The notes below the pieces were generated by a model. That model worked only from the letters and a program-made list of their open reading frames with translations, had not been told where the DNA came from and did not search any database. A DNA stretch of 64,000 nt from NCBI RefSeq assembly GCF_011927905.1, contig NZ_JAATJL010000001.1, positions 1,674,001-1,738,000 of the forward strand, in the 5' to 3' direction. The DNA comes from Arthrobacter pigmenti. GTDB lineage: Bacteria; Actinomycetota; Actinomycetes; Actinomycetales; Micrococcaceae. This document shows, one piece after another, positions 27,880 to 36,134 of this stretch (positions are counted from its first letter, which is position 1; the number at the start of each line of letters is the position of its first letter). The position numbers and the translations under genes are program-made.

Positions 27880-28329
27880 ATGGCAGTGGAAACAAGCGCA
27901 TTACCCCAACAGCTCGCAGAAATTGTCGACGACTTTCAGGCACTTTCCGAGGCGGACCGGCTTCAGTTGCTGCTGGAGTTCTCACGTGGGTTGCCTGCGT
28001 TGCCTGAACGACTGCGCGATCATCCGGAACTCCTCGAACAGGTGGTTGAGTGCCAGAGTCCGCTGTTCCTCACCGTCGAAATTTCCGACGACGAACAACG
28101 TTCCGTTGCGCTTTTCTTCTCCGCGCCCCCCGAGGCCCCCACTACCCGGGGGTTCGCCGGCGTCCTTCAGGAAGGCCTGGACGGATTACCGGCCGCTGAC
28201 ATCCTGGCGGTGCCGGATGATGTTCCGGAACGCCTCGGCCTCACCCGCGCTATCACTCCCCTGCGGATGCGCGGCATGACGGCCATGCTCGGACGAATCA
28301 AGCGCAAGATCAGGGAATCAGCCGCCTGA
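27880..28329 (+). CDS. sufE: SufE-family sulfur acceptor protein
   Basis: 149 aa. SufE accepts persulfide sulfur from a cysteine desulfurase and stimulates Fe-S cluster assembly. The key Cys lies in VVECQSPLFLTV (about residue 57), matching the GCQS loop of E. coli SufE. The start is uncertain: GGTGAGG directly touches the ATG at 27880, so GTG 27874 is possible. Its pairing with a rhodanese, rather than with SufS, suggests it receives sulfur from the neighbouring sulfurtransferase (inference). Its 3' end overlaps the convergent hydrolase by 12 bp. Confidence 0.88.
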   Translation: MAVETSALPQQLAEIVDDFQALSEADRLQLLLEFSRGLPALPERLRDHPELLEQVVECQSPLFLTVEISDDEQRSVALFFSAPPEAPTTRGFAGVLQEGLDGLPAADILAVPDDVPERLGLTRAITPLRMRGMTAMLGRIKRKIRESAA

Positions 28330-29556
28330 AGGGCCGCGCGGAGCGGGACGGTCGAACACAACACGCCGCAGCCACTCCTGCGTGACCGTGTGCCATCGAA
28401 TAGGATCCGCATTCCATTCCTTGGTGTGGCGGGCCCTGTGGAAGCGTTCGAATGTGACGAATCGCGGATTGCGCTCGGCCAGCTCGACGGACGGCCCCAC
28501 GGGCACGAACTCGTCATCCTCGCTGTGCAGGATCAGGGTCGGGACCGTGAGCTGCTCGGCCCTGGAAACCCAATCCATACTCTTCAGGTCCACCGGAGTG
28601 GCAAGCCCGGTGACGGCCCGTCCAATGCTGTTCGAGATCAGCCACTGACCCAGTCTGCCCGCTGGCGCAGGGATGCGATTGAGTTCGGCGTGATGGGTGA
28701 GCACGTCCATCCAGTCGATGACCGGGCCATCCAGCACAAGCGCCCTGATCCGGCTGCGATATCTCGACACGTCGGCAACCTGCAGGCAAATGGCACCGCC
28801 CATTGACCAGCCGAAGAGCGCAACGTCCTCCGCGCCGTTGGCGAAGGCGTACTCCATGGCGGACTCAACGTCCTGCCACTCGGTCATTCCAAGCCCGTAG
28901 CGGCCGTCCGGCGCAAATGGGGCTTCGCCGTCGTTCCGGTAGGAAACGAGCAGGCTGGTCATGCCGATCTCCCGTGCGGTGTGGACTGCCCTCAGCCCCT
29001 CCGAGCGCTGCACTCCCCTGCCGTGAACCATGATTGCCCACGTTCCAGCCGGTGCCTCGGCCCGGATAAGCCACGCCGGCGCGGAACCCCCAGAGACCGG
29101 GACATCCACGTGCTCATCCGCATAACCCAGGGCTGACGGGGTTGGATAGACCGCGCCACTCCACCATCCGCGTGTCGCTGAGCGGAGGTCGCCCGAGTAC
29201 ACAGCCTCGACGTCGCGTTGCACTGTGCCCTCCCTCGGCACGTAGGAACGGATCGCCCCGATGCGGGCATGACCGCCGCCGCCGTCGAAATAGAGGCTGT
29301 AGGTTCCCTCTATGGTTGTGTCCTCGTTCGCGGGCAGGATCACCTGCTGGCCGTCCGCTGTCTGGATCAGCGCAAGAATTTCAAGCTTCTCGTCGCGTTT
29401 GCGCGGCGTGACTACTTCCTTGGCGAAGTGGGCAGCCAGGGCGGAGGTGGCAGCGGCGACGATGGAGGTTGCCGCAGCGCCTGCGCCGAGGCCAAGAAGG
29501 GTCCAACGTAGCCACGGCTGGCCAGTTGCGACGGCGGGTGCAGTACTGGTGGGCAT
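28318..29556 (-). CDS. Membrane-anchored alpha/beta hydrolase
   Basis: 412 aa from ATG 29556. A single N-terminal membrane anchor (about residues 16-42, TLLGLGAGAAATSIVAAATS) is followed by ~110 residues of beta-rich extension and an alpha/beta hydrolase domain. Nucleophile Ser in LFGWSMGGAI, acid in SEDDEFVP and His near ARHTKEW form a plausible triad; MVHGRGV is the oxyanion strand. Substrate unknown. A CACAAT -10-like box lies six bases before the ATG. It converges with sufE, overlapping by 12 bp. Confidence 0.85.
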   Translation of the reverse strand: MPTSTAPAVATGQPWLRWTLLGLGAGAAATSIVAAATSALAAHFAKEVVTPRKRDEKLEILALIQTADGQQVILPANEDTTIEGTYSLYFDGGGGHARIGAIRSYVPREGTVQRDVEAVYSGDLRSATRGWWSGAVYPTPSALGYADEHVDVPVSGGSAPAWLIRAEAPAGTWAIMVHGRGVQRSEGLRAVHTAREIGMTSLLVSYRNDGEAPFAPDGRYGLGMTEWQDVESAMEYAFANGAEDVALFGWSMGGAICLQVADVSRYRSRIRALVLDGPVIDWMDVLTHHAELNRIPAPAGRLGQWLISNSIGRAVTGLATPVDLKSMDWVSRAEQLTVPTLILHSEDDEFVPVGPSVELAERNPRFVTFERFHRARHTKEWNADPIRWHTVTQEWLRRVVFDRPAPRGPSGG

Positions 29557-29648
29557 ACTCCTATTGTGGCTGACTGTACTCACGCGGGACGAACATACCG
29601 GATGAGCGGAGTGTCGGTGAACAGCTAGGTGGGTCAACCGCGGCCCAC

Positions 29649-29654
29649 TACTGT
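29649..29654 (+). promoter_or_regulatory. -10 box for leaderless USP-like gene
   Basis: TACTGT, then six bases, then ATG 29661. No Shine-Dalgarno present. Confidence 0.45.
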
Positions 29655-29660
29655 GGACTC

Positions 29661-30152
29661 ATGGTTGAGACGATCGTGGTACTGGCGGAAGAGCCCATCG
29701 AAGCGGCGGATATCCGCAATCTTCAAACCCTGGCAGGCGAAGACGCTCCCAGCTACTTCGTGGTGATACCCGAAGACCGGCACAAGAACGTACTCGGGGA
29801 GTTCCTGCACCATCTCAGTCTTCTCGAGTTCGCCGAGGCGTTCCGTGACCTGTCGCAAGGACAGCCCAGCGCCGAAGAGACGCGGGTTTCGGCCGAAAGC
29901 TCCCTGCAGCGCTCCCTTGCAGCACTGGCAGCGGCCGGGTTGAACGCGCAAGGTGCCGTAGCTCCGGGCAATGCCGTGGAGGCCATGGTCAACGCGGCCA
30001 ACGAACGGCAGGCAAGGCAGGCAGTTGTGATCACCCGCCCACACGCTGTGGCGGACACGTTCCACACCGATTGGGCGAACCAGGCGCAGGACAAACTCGG
30101 CGTGCCGGTTTTGCATCTGTATTCGGGTTCGGGATTTATCGGCGACTCCTAG
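29661..30152 (+). CDS. Uncharacterised protein with universal-stress-protein-like fold
   Basis: 163 aa. Alternating beta strands and helices (METIVVLAEEP, YFVVIPED, RQAVVITRPHAVADTFH, LGVPVLHLY) give a HUP/USP-like pattern. The ATP motif GxxGxxxxG of true UspA proteins is missing; the strand ends RPHAVADTFHTDWANQAQDK instead. It lies 15 nt before msrB, so the two may be co-transcribed and share a stress role (inference). I do not recognise a named family. Confidence 0.65.
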   Translation: MVETIVVLAEEPIEAADIRNLQTLAGEDAPSYFVVIPEDRHKNVLGEFLHHLSLLEFAEAFRDLSQGQPSAEETRVSAESSLQRSLAALAAAGLNAQGAVAPGNAVEAMVNAANERQARQAVVITRPHAVADTFHTDWANQAQDKLGVPVLHLYSGSGFIGDS

Positions 30153-30166
30153 TCGTTAACGAGGAC

Positions 30167-30613
30167 ATGAGCACTCCAGAACAACTTCCTGAAACCGGCC
30201 ACGGCACCGACACCGCCCGTATCGAAAAGACCGACGAAGAGTGGCGGCGGGAGCTGACGCCCGAGGAATACCACGTCCTGCGCCAGGCAGGCACTGAACG
30301 GCCGTTCACCGGTGAGTACCATGACACGCACACCCGCGGAATGTACCAGTGCAGGGCATGTGGACATGAGCTGTTCACGAGCAACGAGAAGTTCGATTCC
30401 CACTGTGGTTGGCCATCGTTCTGGGCACCGCTCGCCGAGGATCGCGTCCGGTACATCCGGGACAAGACCCTGGGCATGGAGCGGGTCGAGGTCAGATGCG
30501 CGCGCTGCGACTCGCACCTCGGCCATGTGTTCGAGGGTGAGGGCTACGGCACACCCACGGACCAGCGCTATTGCATCAATTCTGTCTCCATGCGTCTGGT
30601 GCCGCAGGTCTGA
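30167..30613 (+). CDS. msrB: Peptide-methionine (R)-S-oxide reductase
   Basis: 148 aa. It reduces methionine-R-sulfoxide in proteins. Zinc-binding CRACGH and CARCDSH pairs are present, as are the conserved SHCGWPSFW and the catalytic Cys in RYCINSVSM. I chose ATG 30167 (MSTPEQLPETG); GAGGA lies immediately upstream. The frame is open from 30071, but that part overlaps the preceding gene. No msrA is in the window. Confidence 0.95.
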   Translation: MSTPEQLPETGHGTDTARIEKTDEEWRRELTPEEYHVLRQAGTERPFTGEYHDTHTRGMYQCRACGHELFTSNEKFDSHCGWPSFWAPLAEDRVRYIRDKTLGMERVEVRCARCDSHLGHVFEGEGYGTPTDQRYCINSVSMRLVPQV

Positions 30614-30773
30614 CGAAGCCGAAGCGGCCGTGGAGGCCAAACCGCAATTCTCCGGGATGTTGAATAAGAGTTCCTTACGCATGAGGTTCTGATGGATTAG
30701 ATTACCTGTTCTGTTGCTAGGCTCAGAAGCAATCACAGCGCTACTGATCCACGCAACCGACACAGGAGTAATC

Positions 30774-32150
30774 GTGACCCAGACCCTCGACTCCAGCATC
30801 CGGACGAACCCCGAGAACCAGCCGCAGACGCTGCCCGCATGGCAAGATCTCAAGGATGCCGCGGCAGCACTCCAGCCTTTGCAGGCGAAGGACGGCTCCG
30901 TTGCCGACCAAGCGGACATACCGGCAGCCTCGGCGAACGTGGATACCATCATCCGCTGCATCCAGGAACTTACGCCGCTCTTCTCACACGACCGTGTGTA
31001 TCTGGATGCGCTGGTGAGCGACTTCGGCCGCTGGAATGACGCAGGTCTCGGCGTGCCGGACTTCCTGGACTCGCTGGTGGAGTTCCAGCCCCAACTGGAC
31101 CGCGCCGACGGACGCCGACATCTGGTGATCTTCCCCATGTATACCCAGAACGGAAGTACCAACCGCCTGGTCGAAGCCGTGCTCATCGAGGTTCTCTGGC
31201 CGGAGTTCATCGCTGAGCTTGAGGCCGGCGATTACTCCAACAAGCTCTTCGTTCCCATCAGGTTCCTTGACTTCACGCCCGGTTATGACACCAACTCCGC
31301 GGTGCTTTTCCCCGAGACCGTCGCCGTGCGCGAGACCCCCCAGTTTACGTGGGGCGCCATCTTCGCGGACCGGGAGGCAGCCCGCTTCCGCCGTGTCGTT
31401 GCAGCGGCCGCCGACATCACGCGCCTGGAACTACCGGAAGAGGCCCGTCTTCTCCTCGAAGACCAGCACCTCGCCGAAGAGACGTTCGTCATGTGGGATC
31501 TCATCCATGACAGAACGCACATGCGCGGCGATCTGCCATTCGACCCCTTCATGATCAAGCAGCGCATGCCGTACTTCCTCTACTCGCTTGAGGAGTTGCG
31601 GTGCGACCTCACCGCCTTCCGCGAATCCGTCCGGATAGCGGCCGACGACGACGCCTCCGAAGAAGCGCGTCGCCATGCCCGCCTCGTACAGTACGCGGTG
31701 ATCTTCGACCGCATCTTCCGCTTCGCCATCACGGGAAGCCGCGTGCGGAACTACGACGGCCTCGGCGGGCAACTGCTCTTTGCCTGGCTGCACCAGAACC
31801 ACGTATTGCACTGGACCGATACCACCCTGACTATCGACTGGGACGAAGTACCCGGCGTCGTCATCGCCCTGGGTGAGAAGATCCAGCAGCTGTACTGGCG
31901 CTCGATCGACCGTCCCAAGATCGCGCACTGGCTTGCTGCCTACGAACTCGTCTCAGAAACCGTCACGCCGCACCCTGCCTCAATCTGGGCAAAGGGACCG
32001 GACGCGCTGCCGCTGGACGGACCGCCGCGCGGTCTGACCGATGCCGTCCTGGACGATGAGTTCCCCCTCTCCATGTTCTTCGAGGCGCTGGACCGCAAGA
32101 TGAAGGACGTCATCGAATCCACAGCCGGCATCACGGGGCGCAATCCGTGA
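30774..32150 (+). CDS. DUF6421-family protein with a possible zincin-like metal site
   Basis: 458 aa, GTG start with AGGAG 5 nt upstream. Size and sequence fit the actinobacterial DUF6421 family of unknown function. The central segment has HDRTH (His245-His249) followed 24 residues later by EELRCDL (Glu273/Glu274), an arrangement resembling HExxH...EECRAD metallopeptidases but with Asp in place of the general-base Glu. No signal peptide is present, so it is cytoplasmic. The stop overlaps the next SDR gene by 4 bp, and a threonine aldolase follows, so a metabolic role is plausible. Confidence 0.75.
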   Translation: MTQTLDSSIRTNPENQPQTLPAWQDLKDAAAALQPLQAKDGSVADQADIPAASANVDTIIRCIQELTPLFSHDRVYLDALVSDFGRWNDAGLGVPDFLDSLVEFQPQLDRADGRRHLVIFPMYTQNGSTNRLVEAVLIEVLWPEFIAELEAGDYSNKLFVPIRFLDFTPGYDTNSAVLFPETVAVRETPQFTWGAIFADREAARFRRVVAAAADITRLELPEEARLLLEDQHLAEETFVMWDLIHDRTHMRGDLPFDPFMIKQRMPYFLYSLEELRCDLTAFRESVRIAADDDASEEARRHARLVQYAVIFDRIFRFAITGSRVRNYDGLGGQLLFAWLHQNHVLHWTDTTLTIDWDEVPGVVIALGEKIQQLYWRSIDRPKIAHWLAAYELVSETVTPHPASIWAKGPDALPLDGPPRGLTDAVLDDEFPLSMFFEALDRKMKDVIESTAGITGRNP

Positions 32151-32863
32151 GCGATCATTCAAGTTTGCACGTCCTGATCGCAGGGGCTACGAGCCAGGCC
32201 GGAATAGCCACAGCTGAGGCGCTCTCTGCCGCGGGTGCGAAAGTGATAGCCGTCGGGTCGGACTCCGGACGCCTGCAGAGTGCGCTTGGTCACATGCCCA
32301 CCGTCGAGTTGCGCACGTGCAACCTGGCGGACGCTGCCGCAGTTGGCTCGCTCGCGGCGCGTTTGCGGGACGAGGGCATTGCGGTAGACGGACTAATACA
32401 CCTCGTGGGCGGATGGCGGGGAGGATCCGGCATCGAAGGACAGGCCGAGGAGGACTACGAGTTCCTGCACACCTCGGTGCTGACAACGCTTCGAAACACC
32501 ACCCGTTCGTTCGTTTCGGACCTTGAGCGATCGGCGCGGGGAAGGCTCGCCATAGTCTCCGCCACTGCCGTAGATCAACCCACTGCAGGCAATGCCTCGT
32601 ATGCTGCGGTGAAAGCCGCCGCCGAAACCTGGGTTCGCGCAGTGGCACACGAATTCGCCGGCCAGTCCGAGAGCGATGCGAAGGGACCGGCCGCCGCGAT
32701 CGTCGTCGTCAAAGCACTGCTCGACGACGGCATGCAGGCCGCGAGGCCGGACCGCCGTTTTCCCGGATACACGCACGTTCGCGACCTTGCCGCCACGCTG
32801 GCTGGGCTCTTCGACCAGGCGCCGGCCGCGATTAACGGCCAGCGGCTGGTGCTCGCGGACTGA
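32147..32863 (+). CDS. Short-chain dehydrogenase/reductase
   Basis: 238 aa, GTG start inside the DUF6421 stop (GTGA overlap). Rossmann fold; the nucleotide motif is altered to IAGATSQAGIATAEAL in place of TGxxxGIG. Catalytic Ser (IVSATAVDQP) and YxxxK (ASYAAVKAAAE) are intact, so it is probably an active oxidoreductase. Substrate unknown. Context links it to DUF6421 and the threonine aldolase 26 nt downstream. Confidence 0.85.
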   Translation: MSDHSSLHVLIAGATSQAGIATAEALSAAGAKVIAVGSDSGRLQSALGHMPTVELRTCNLADAAAVGSLAARLRDEGIAVDGLIHLVGGWRGGSGIEGQAEEDYEFLHTSVLTTLRNTTRSFVSDLERSARGRLAIVSATAVDQPTAGNASYAAVKAAAETWVRAVAHEFAGQSESDAKGPAAAIVVVKALLDDGMQAARPDRRFPGYTHVRDLAATLAGLFDQAPAAINGQRLVLAD

Positions 32864-32889
32864 ACCTACCGATACGGAATACTGGAATA

Positions 32890-33963
32890 GTGACTGAAAC
32901 CATCTCTGTCCCCGCCCGCCTGCACGACCCCAACGTCCGGGGTTTCGCCTCCGACAACTACTCCGGCGTACACGCCGAGGTGCTCGCCGCTCTTGCTGCC
33001 GCCAACGAGGGCCATCAGGTGGCCTACGGCGAGGACGTGTATACGTCCCGCCTGAGCGAACTGATGGTGGAGCATTTCGGTGAGGGAACTTTGGCCTACC
33101 CGGTGTTCAACGGCACGGGCGCCAACGTCCTTGGCCTGCAGTCGCTGCTGCCGCGCTGGGGTGCGGTGATCTGTGCGAAGACCGCGCACATCAATGTGGA
33201 TGAGAACGGTGCGCCGGAGCGGGTCGGCGGAATGAAGCTGCTTGCTGTGGCCACGCCGGATGGCAAGCTCACGCCTGAACTGATAGACCTCGAAGCCTGG
33301 GGCTGGGGGGATGAGCACCGTGCGCAGCCACTGGCCGTCTCGATCACCCAGACCACCGAACTCGGTACGCTCTATACCCCTGAAGAGATCCGCGCGATCG
33401 CCGACCATGTTCACGCCCGCGGCATGCATCTGCACCTGGACGGAGCACGGATCGCCAATGCGGCTGCCGCCCTCGGAGTGCCGCTCCGTGCCTTCACCCG
33501 TGATGCCGGCGTCGACGTCCTGTCTTTCGGCGGAACGAAGAACGGCCTGATGTTCGGCGAGTGCGTTGTGGTCCTGAATCCAGCGGCGGCGACCGGGCTG
33601 GAGTACCTCCGCAAGATGAACATGCAGCTTGCCTCCAAGATGCGATTTGTTTCCGCCCAGCTCGTGGCACTGCTCGAAGATGGACTTTGGCTTCGCTCCG
33701 CGAGCCACGCCAACGCCATGGCGGCGCGGCTCACGGCCGCCGTCTCCGGGATCGAGGGCGTCACGTTGACACAGCCGACGACGGCGAACGCGGTTTTCGC
33801 GATCCTTCCGCCCGGTACGGCAGACCGCATCCGCGAGCAGTTCCGTTTCTACGACTGGGACCCGTCCACAGGTGAGGTGCGGTGGATGTGCTCCTTCGAC
33901 ACTACGCCGGAGGACGTGGATGCTTTCGCTGCGGCCATCCGGAGCGAAGTTGCGGCCGGTTAG
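32890..33963 (+). CDS. ltaE: Low-specificity L-threonine aldolase
   Basis: 357 aa, GTG start. PLP-dependent fold type I enzyme cleaving L-threonine/L-allo-threonine or related beta-hydroxy amino acids to glycine and aldehyde. PLP Lys217 in SFGGTKNGLMFGE, cofactor-stacking His100 in TAHINVDENGAPE, and the Asp in LHLDGARIAN (PLP N1 contact) are present. It is 26 nt downstream of the SDR, in the DUF6421-SDR-aldolase unit. The true substrate in this operon may differ from threonine. Confidence 0.9.
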   Translation: MTETISVPARLHDPNVRGFASDNYSGVHAEVLAALAAANEGHQVAYGEDVYTSRLSELMVEHFGEGTLAYPVFNGTGANVLGLQSLLPRWGAVICAKTAHINVDENGAPERVGGMKLLAVATPDGKLTPELIDLEAWGWGDEHRAQPLAVSITQTTELGTLYTPEEIRAIADHVHARGMHLHLDGARIANAAAALGVPLRAFTRDAGVDVLSFGGTKNGLMFGECVVVLNPAAATGLEYLRKMNMQLASKMRFVSAQLVALLEDGLWLRSASHANAMAARLTAAVSGIEGVTLTQPTTANAVFAILPPGTADRIREQFRFYDWDPSTGEVRWMCSFDTTPEDVDAFAAAIRSEVAAG

Positions 33964-34031
33964 CCGCGTTTCCCGCCGGGTCTTGCGAGGCCGTCCGGCG
34001 TGGCACTCCGCGCGGGCACCGGGTTGGGGCT

Positions 34032-34037
34032 TAACCT
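34032..34037 (+). promoter_or_regulatory. -10 box for leaderless DUF3000 gene
   Basis: TAACCT, six bases, then GTG at 34044. Predicted transcription start coincides with the start codon. Confidence 0.45.
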
Positions 34038-34043
34038 TCGAAG

Positions 34044-34682
34044 GTGAGTGCTATTGGTGACCTTTCGCAGGTCCCCCCAGAATTCCTGAATGCCCTGGCC
34101 GGCCTGAGGCGGGCGAAGTGCCGCAGTGAACTCCGCCTCGATGAGATTCCGGCGCCCTCCCGGCTCGCGCCATACGCGGTGGCGTTGGGCGCCGAGGTCC
34201 TGCAGGACGCTCGTCCGGGACCCGTTCCCGTGCACGGTCCGGCGCGGGCCGCCCTACAGCCTGCAGACCCCGAGGAGCTGGCCACAGGCCGCTTCATCCT
34301 CCTCTATGACCCAGACGGCTCCGAGGTCTGGGATGGAACGTTCCGGATCGTCACCTACATTCGTGCCCAATTGGAGCCGGATATGGGCAACGACGCACTC
34401 CTGGGGTCGGTTGCATGGACCTGGCTGGTTGAAGCGCTGCAGACGCACGACGCGGGCCACCGGTCAGCAGGCGGAACCGCCACCCGCATCCTCTCCGAAA
34501 GTTTCGGATCACTGGCCGATCGTGTTGACACCATTGATATCGAACTGCGGGCGTCCTGGACCCCCGATTCAGGAAGTGTGCAGAACCACCTCGAAGCGTG
34601 GGCGGACATGGTGTGCACGTTCGCCGGTCTTCCGCCGTTGCCCGACGGCGTTGCCGCACTGCCGAGCCGACGCCGAAACTAG
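34044..34682 (+). CDS. DUF3000-family protein
   Basis: 212 aa, GTG start. Actinobacteria-specific family of unknown function, typically next to an RNase D/HRDC gene as here (82 nt apart). Landmarks: LDEIPAPSRLAPYAVALG near residue 30, FILLYDPDGSEVWDGTFRIV near 94, and a C-terminal region with SWTPDSGSVQNHLEAWADMV. No catalytic motif is evident. A TAACCT -10 box six bases before the GTG supports this start. Confidence 0.85.
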   Translation: MSAIGDLSQVPPEFLNALAGLRRAKCRSELRLDEIPAPSRLAPYAVALGAEVLQDARPGPVPVHGPARAALQPADPEELATGRFILLYDPDGSEVWDGTFRIVTYIRAQLEPDMGNDALLGSVAWTWLVEALQTHDAGHRSAGGTATRILSESFGSLADRVDTIDIELRASWTPDSGSVQNHLEAWADMVCTFAGLPPLPDGVAALPSRRRN

Positions 34683-34749
34683 AGCTATCCGTCGGAGTAA
34701 CACCGGAGCAGGGGCGTTGCAATGCCCCGGTTCCGCGCAGCAGCACGGT

Positions 34750-34755
34750 TAGACT
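34750..34755 (+). promoter_or_regulatory. -10 box of the RNase D-like gene
   Basis: TAGACT nine bases before ATG 34765; the mRNA would have a 5' leader of only a few bases or none. Confidence 0.4.
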
Positions 34756-34764
34756 GGCATCACC

Positions 34765-36057
34765 ATGATCCAGCAGCAATCCGAGCCTGACAGCAGCGCC
34801 GCAGGTGTCAGCGCATCCGCTGCAGGCACCTCGACTGAACTGCCCTTGCTCGAATCACCCCGAGAAGGCGTCCCATTCGTCATCGACACACCCGCCGGTC
34901 TGGAACGCGCGGCAAAGGCGCTCGCCTCCGGAACCGGGCCGGCCGCAGTTGATGCCGAACGAGCGTCCGGTTTCCGTTACGGCCAGCGGGCGTTCCTGGT
35001 CCAGATTCGTCGGGAGGACGCCGGCACCTGGCTGATTGATCCGGAACCTTATACCGACTTGTCGATCATCAATGACGCTCTCTCCGGGGTTGAGTGGATT
35101 CTCCACGCTGCCACCCAGGACCTTCCGTGCCTGTCTGCGCTCGGTATGTGGCCGGACAAGCTTTTCGATACCGAGCTGGCTGCCCGCCTTGCCGGTTTGC
35201 CGAGGGTAGGGCTTGCCGCGGTCATCGAGAGCCTGCTGGGATTCACGCTGGCAAAGGAGCACTCGGCGGCAGACTGGTCTCAGCGTCCGCTGCCGGAACC
35301 ATGGCTACGCTACGCGGCGCTGGATGTCGAAGTCCTGGTGGAACTGCGCGGGCACCTCATCGAGATCCTCGAGGGGAACGGCAAACTGGCAATTGCGCAG
35401 GAGGAATTCGAGTTCATTCGTACCAGTCCGCCGATGCCCCCGAAGATGGATCCCTGGCGTCGTACATCCGGCGTCCACCAGGTGCGTGACCGGCGCCAGT
35501 TAGCGGCAGTACGTGAGTTGTGGACGGAGCGGGAGCTTCTGGCGGAGAAACGCGACGTCGCACCCGGCAGATTGATCCCGGACGCCGCGATAGTAGCAGC
35601 GGCACGGGCCATGCCGCAGACCGTACCCCAGCTGCTCGGCGTGAACGGATTTCATGGAAGGGCAGCCCAGCGTGAAGCTCCGCGGTGGCTTCGGTGCATC
35701 ACCGCGGCTCGTATGTCGCGGGACCTGCCGGAGCTACAGCTGCCCACCAACGCCCCTCCTCCCCCGCGCGTTTGGCCGGAGAAGGATCCGGCGGCTGCGG
35801 CACGGCTTCAAACCGCCAAGCCGCGGGTAGCCGCCGTAGCTGAGAAGCTGGATATGCCAATCGAAAACCTTCTCACTCCCGATTACCTTCGCCGGCTCTC
35901 CTGGCGCCCTCCTGCACGGATTGACCTCGACACTGTATCGGCAGCTCTGGCCGAGCTCGGCGCCCGCCGCTGGCAGATCGAGCATGTAGCCGCCGTGATC
36001 ACCGTTGCCTTCCTTGACCCCGATCCGCTTCAGCCCAAACAACCGAAAGGCCAGTGA
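34765..36057 (+). CDS. rnd: RNase D-like 3'-5' exonuclease with HRDC domain
   Basis: 430 aa. DEDDy exonuclease domain (about residues 30-210): AVDAERASGF supplies the D-x-E, HAATQDL the second Asp, and YAALDVEVLVEL the Tyr and Asp. An HRDC nucleic-acid-binding domain follows (about 235-310) and a second helical module ends near 425. Likely role is 3' processing of tRNA or other stable RNA. DUF3000 upstream and the fadA-fadB pair downstream reproduce an order seen in other actinobacteria. Confidence 0.9.
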   Translation: MIQQQSEPDSSAAGVSASAAGTSTELPLLESPREGVPFVIDTPAGLERAAKALASGTGPAAVDAERASGFRYGQRAFLVQIRREDAGTWLIDPEPYTDLSIINDALSGVEWILHAATQDLPCLSALGMWPDKLFDTELAARLAGLPRVGLAAVIESLLGFTLAKEHSAADWSQRPLPEPWLRYAALDVEVLVELRGHLIEILEGNGKLAIAQEEFEFIRTSPPMPPKMDPWRRTSGVHQVRDRRQLAAVRELWTERELLAEKRDVAPGRLIPDAAIVAAARAMPQTVPQLLGVNGFHGRAAQREAPRWLRCITAARMSRDLPELQLPTNAPPPPRVWPEKDPAAAARLQTAKPRVAAVAEKLDMPIENLLTPDYLRRLSWRPPARIDLDTVSAALAELGARRWQIEHVAAVITVAFLDPDPLQPKQPKGQ

Positions 36058-36134
36058 GGGCGTCAGCCATGTTGCGGCGCGATGTTACCGGCGAGTAACA
36101 TAGGGCTGATCCAGTTACTCGATGAGGAGCGATT

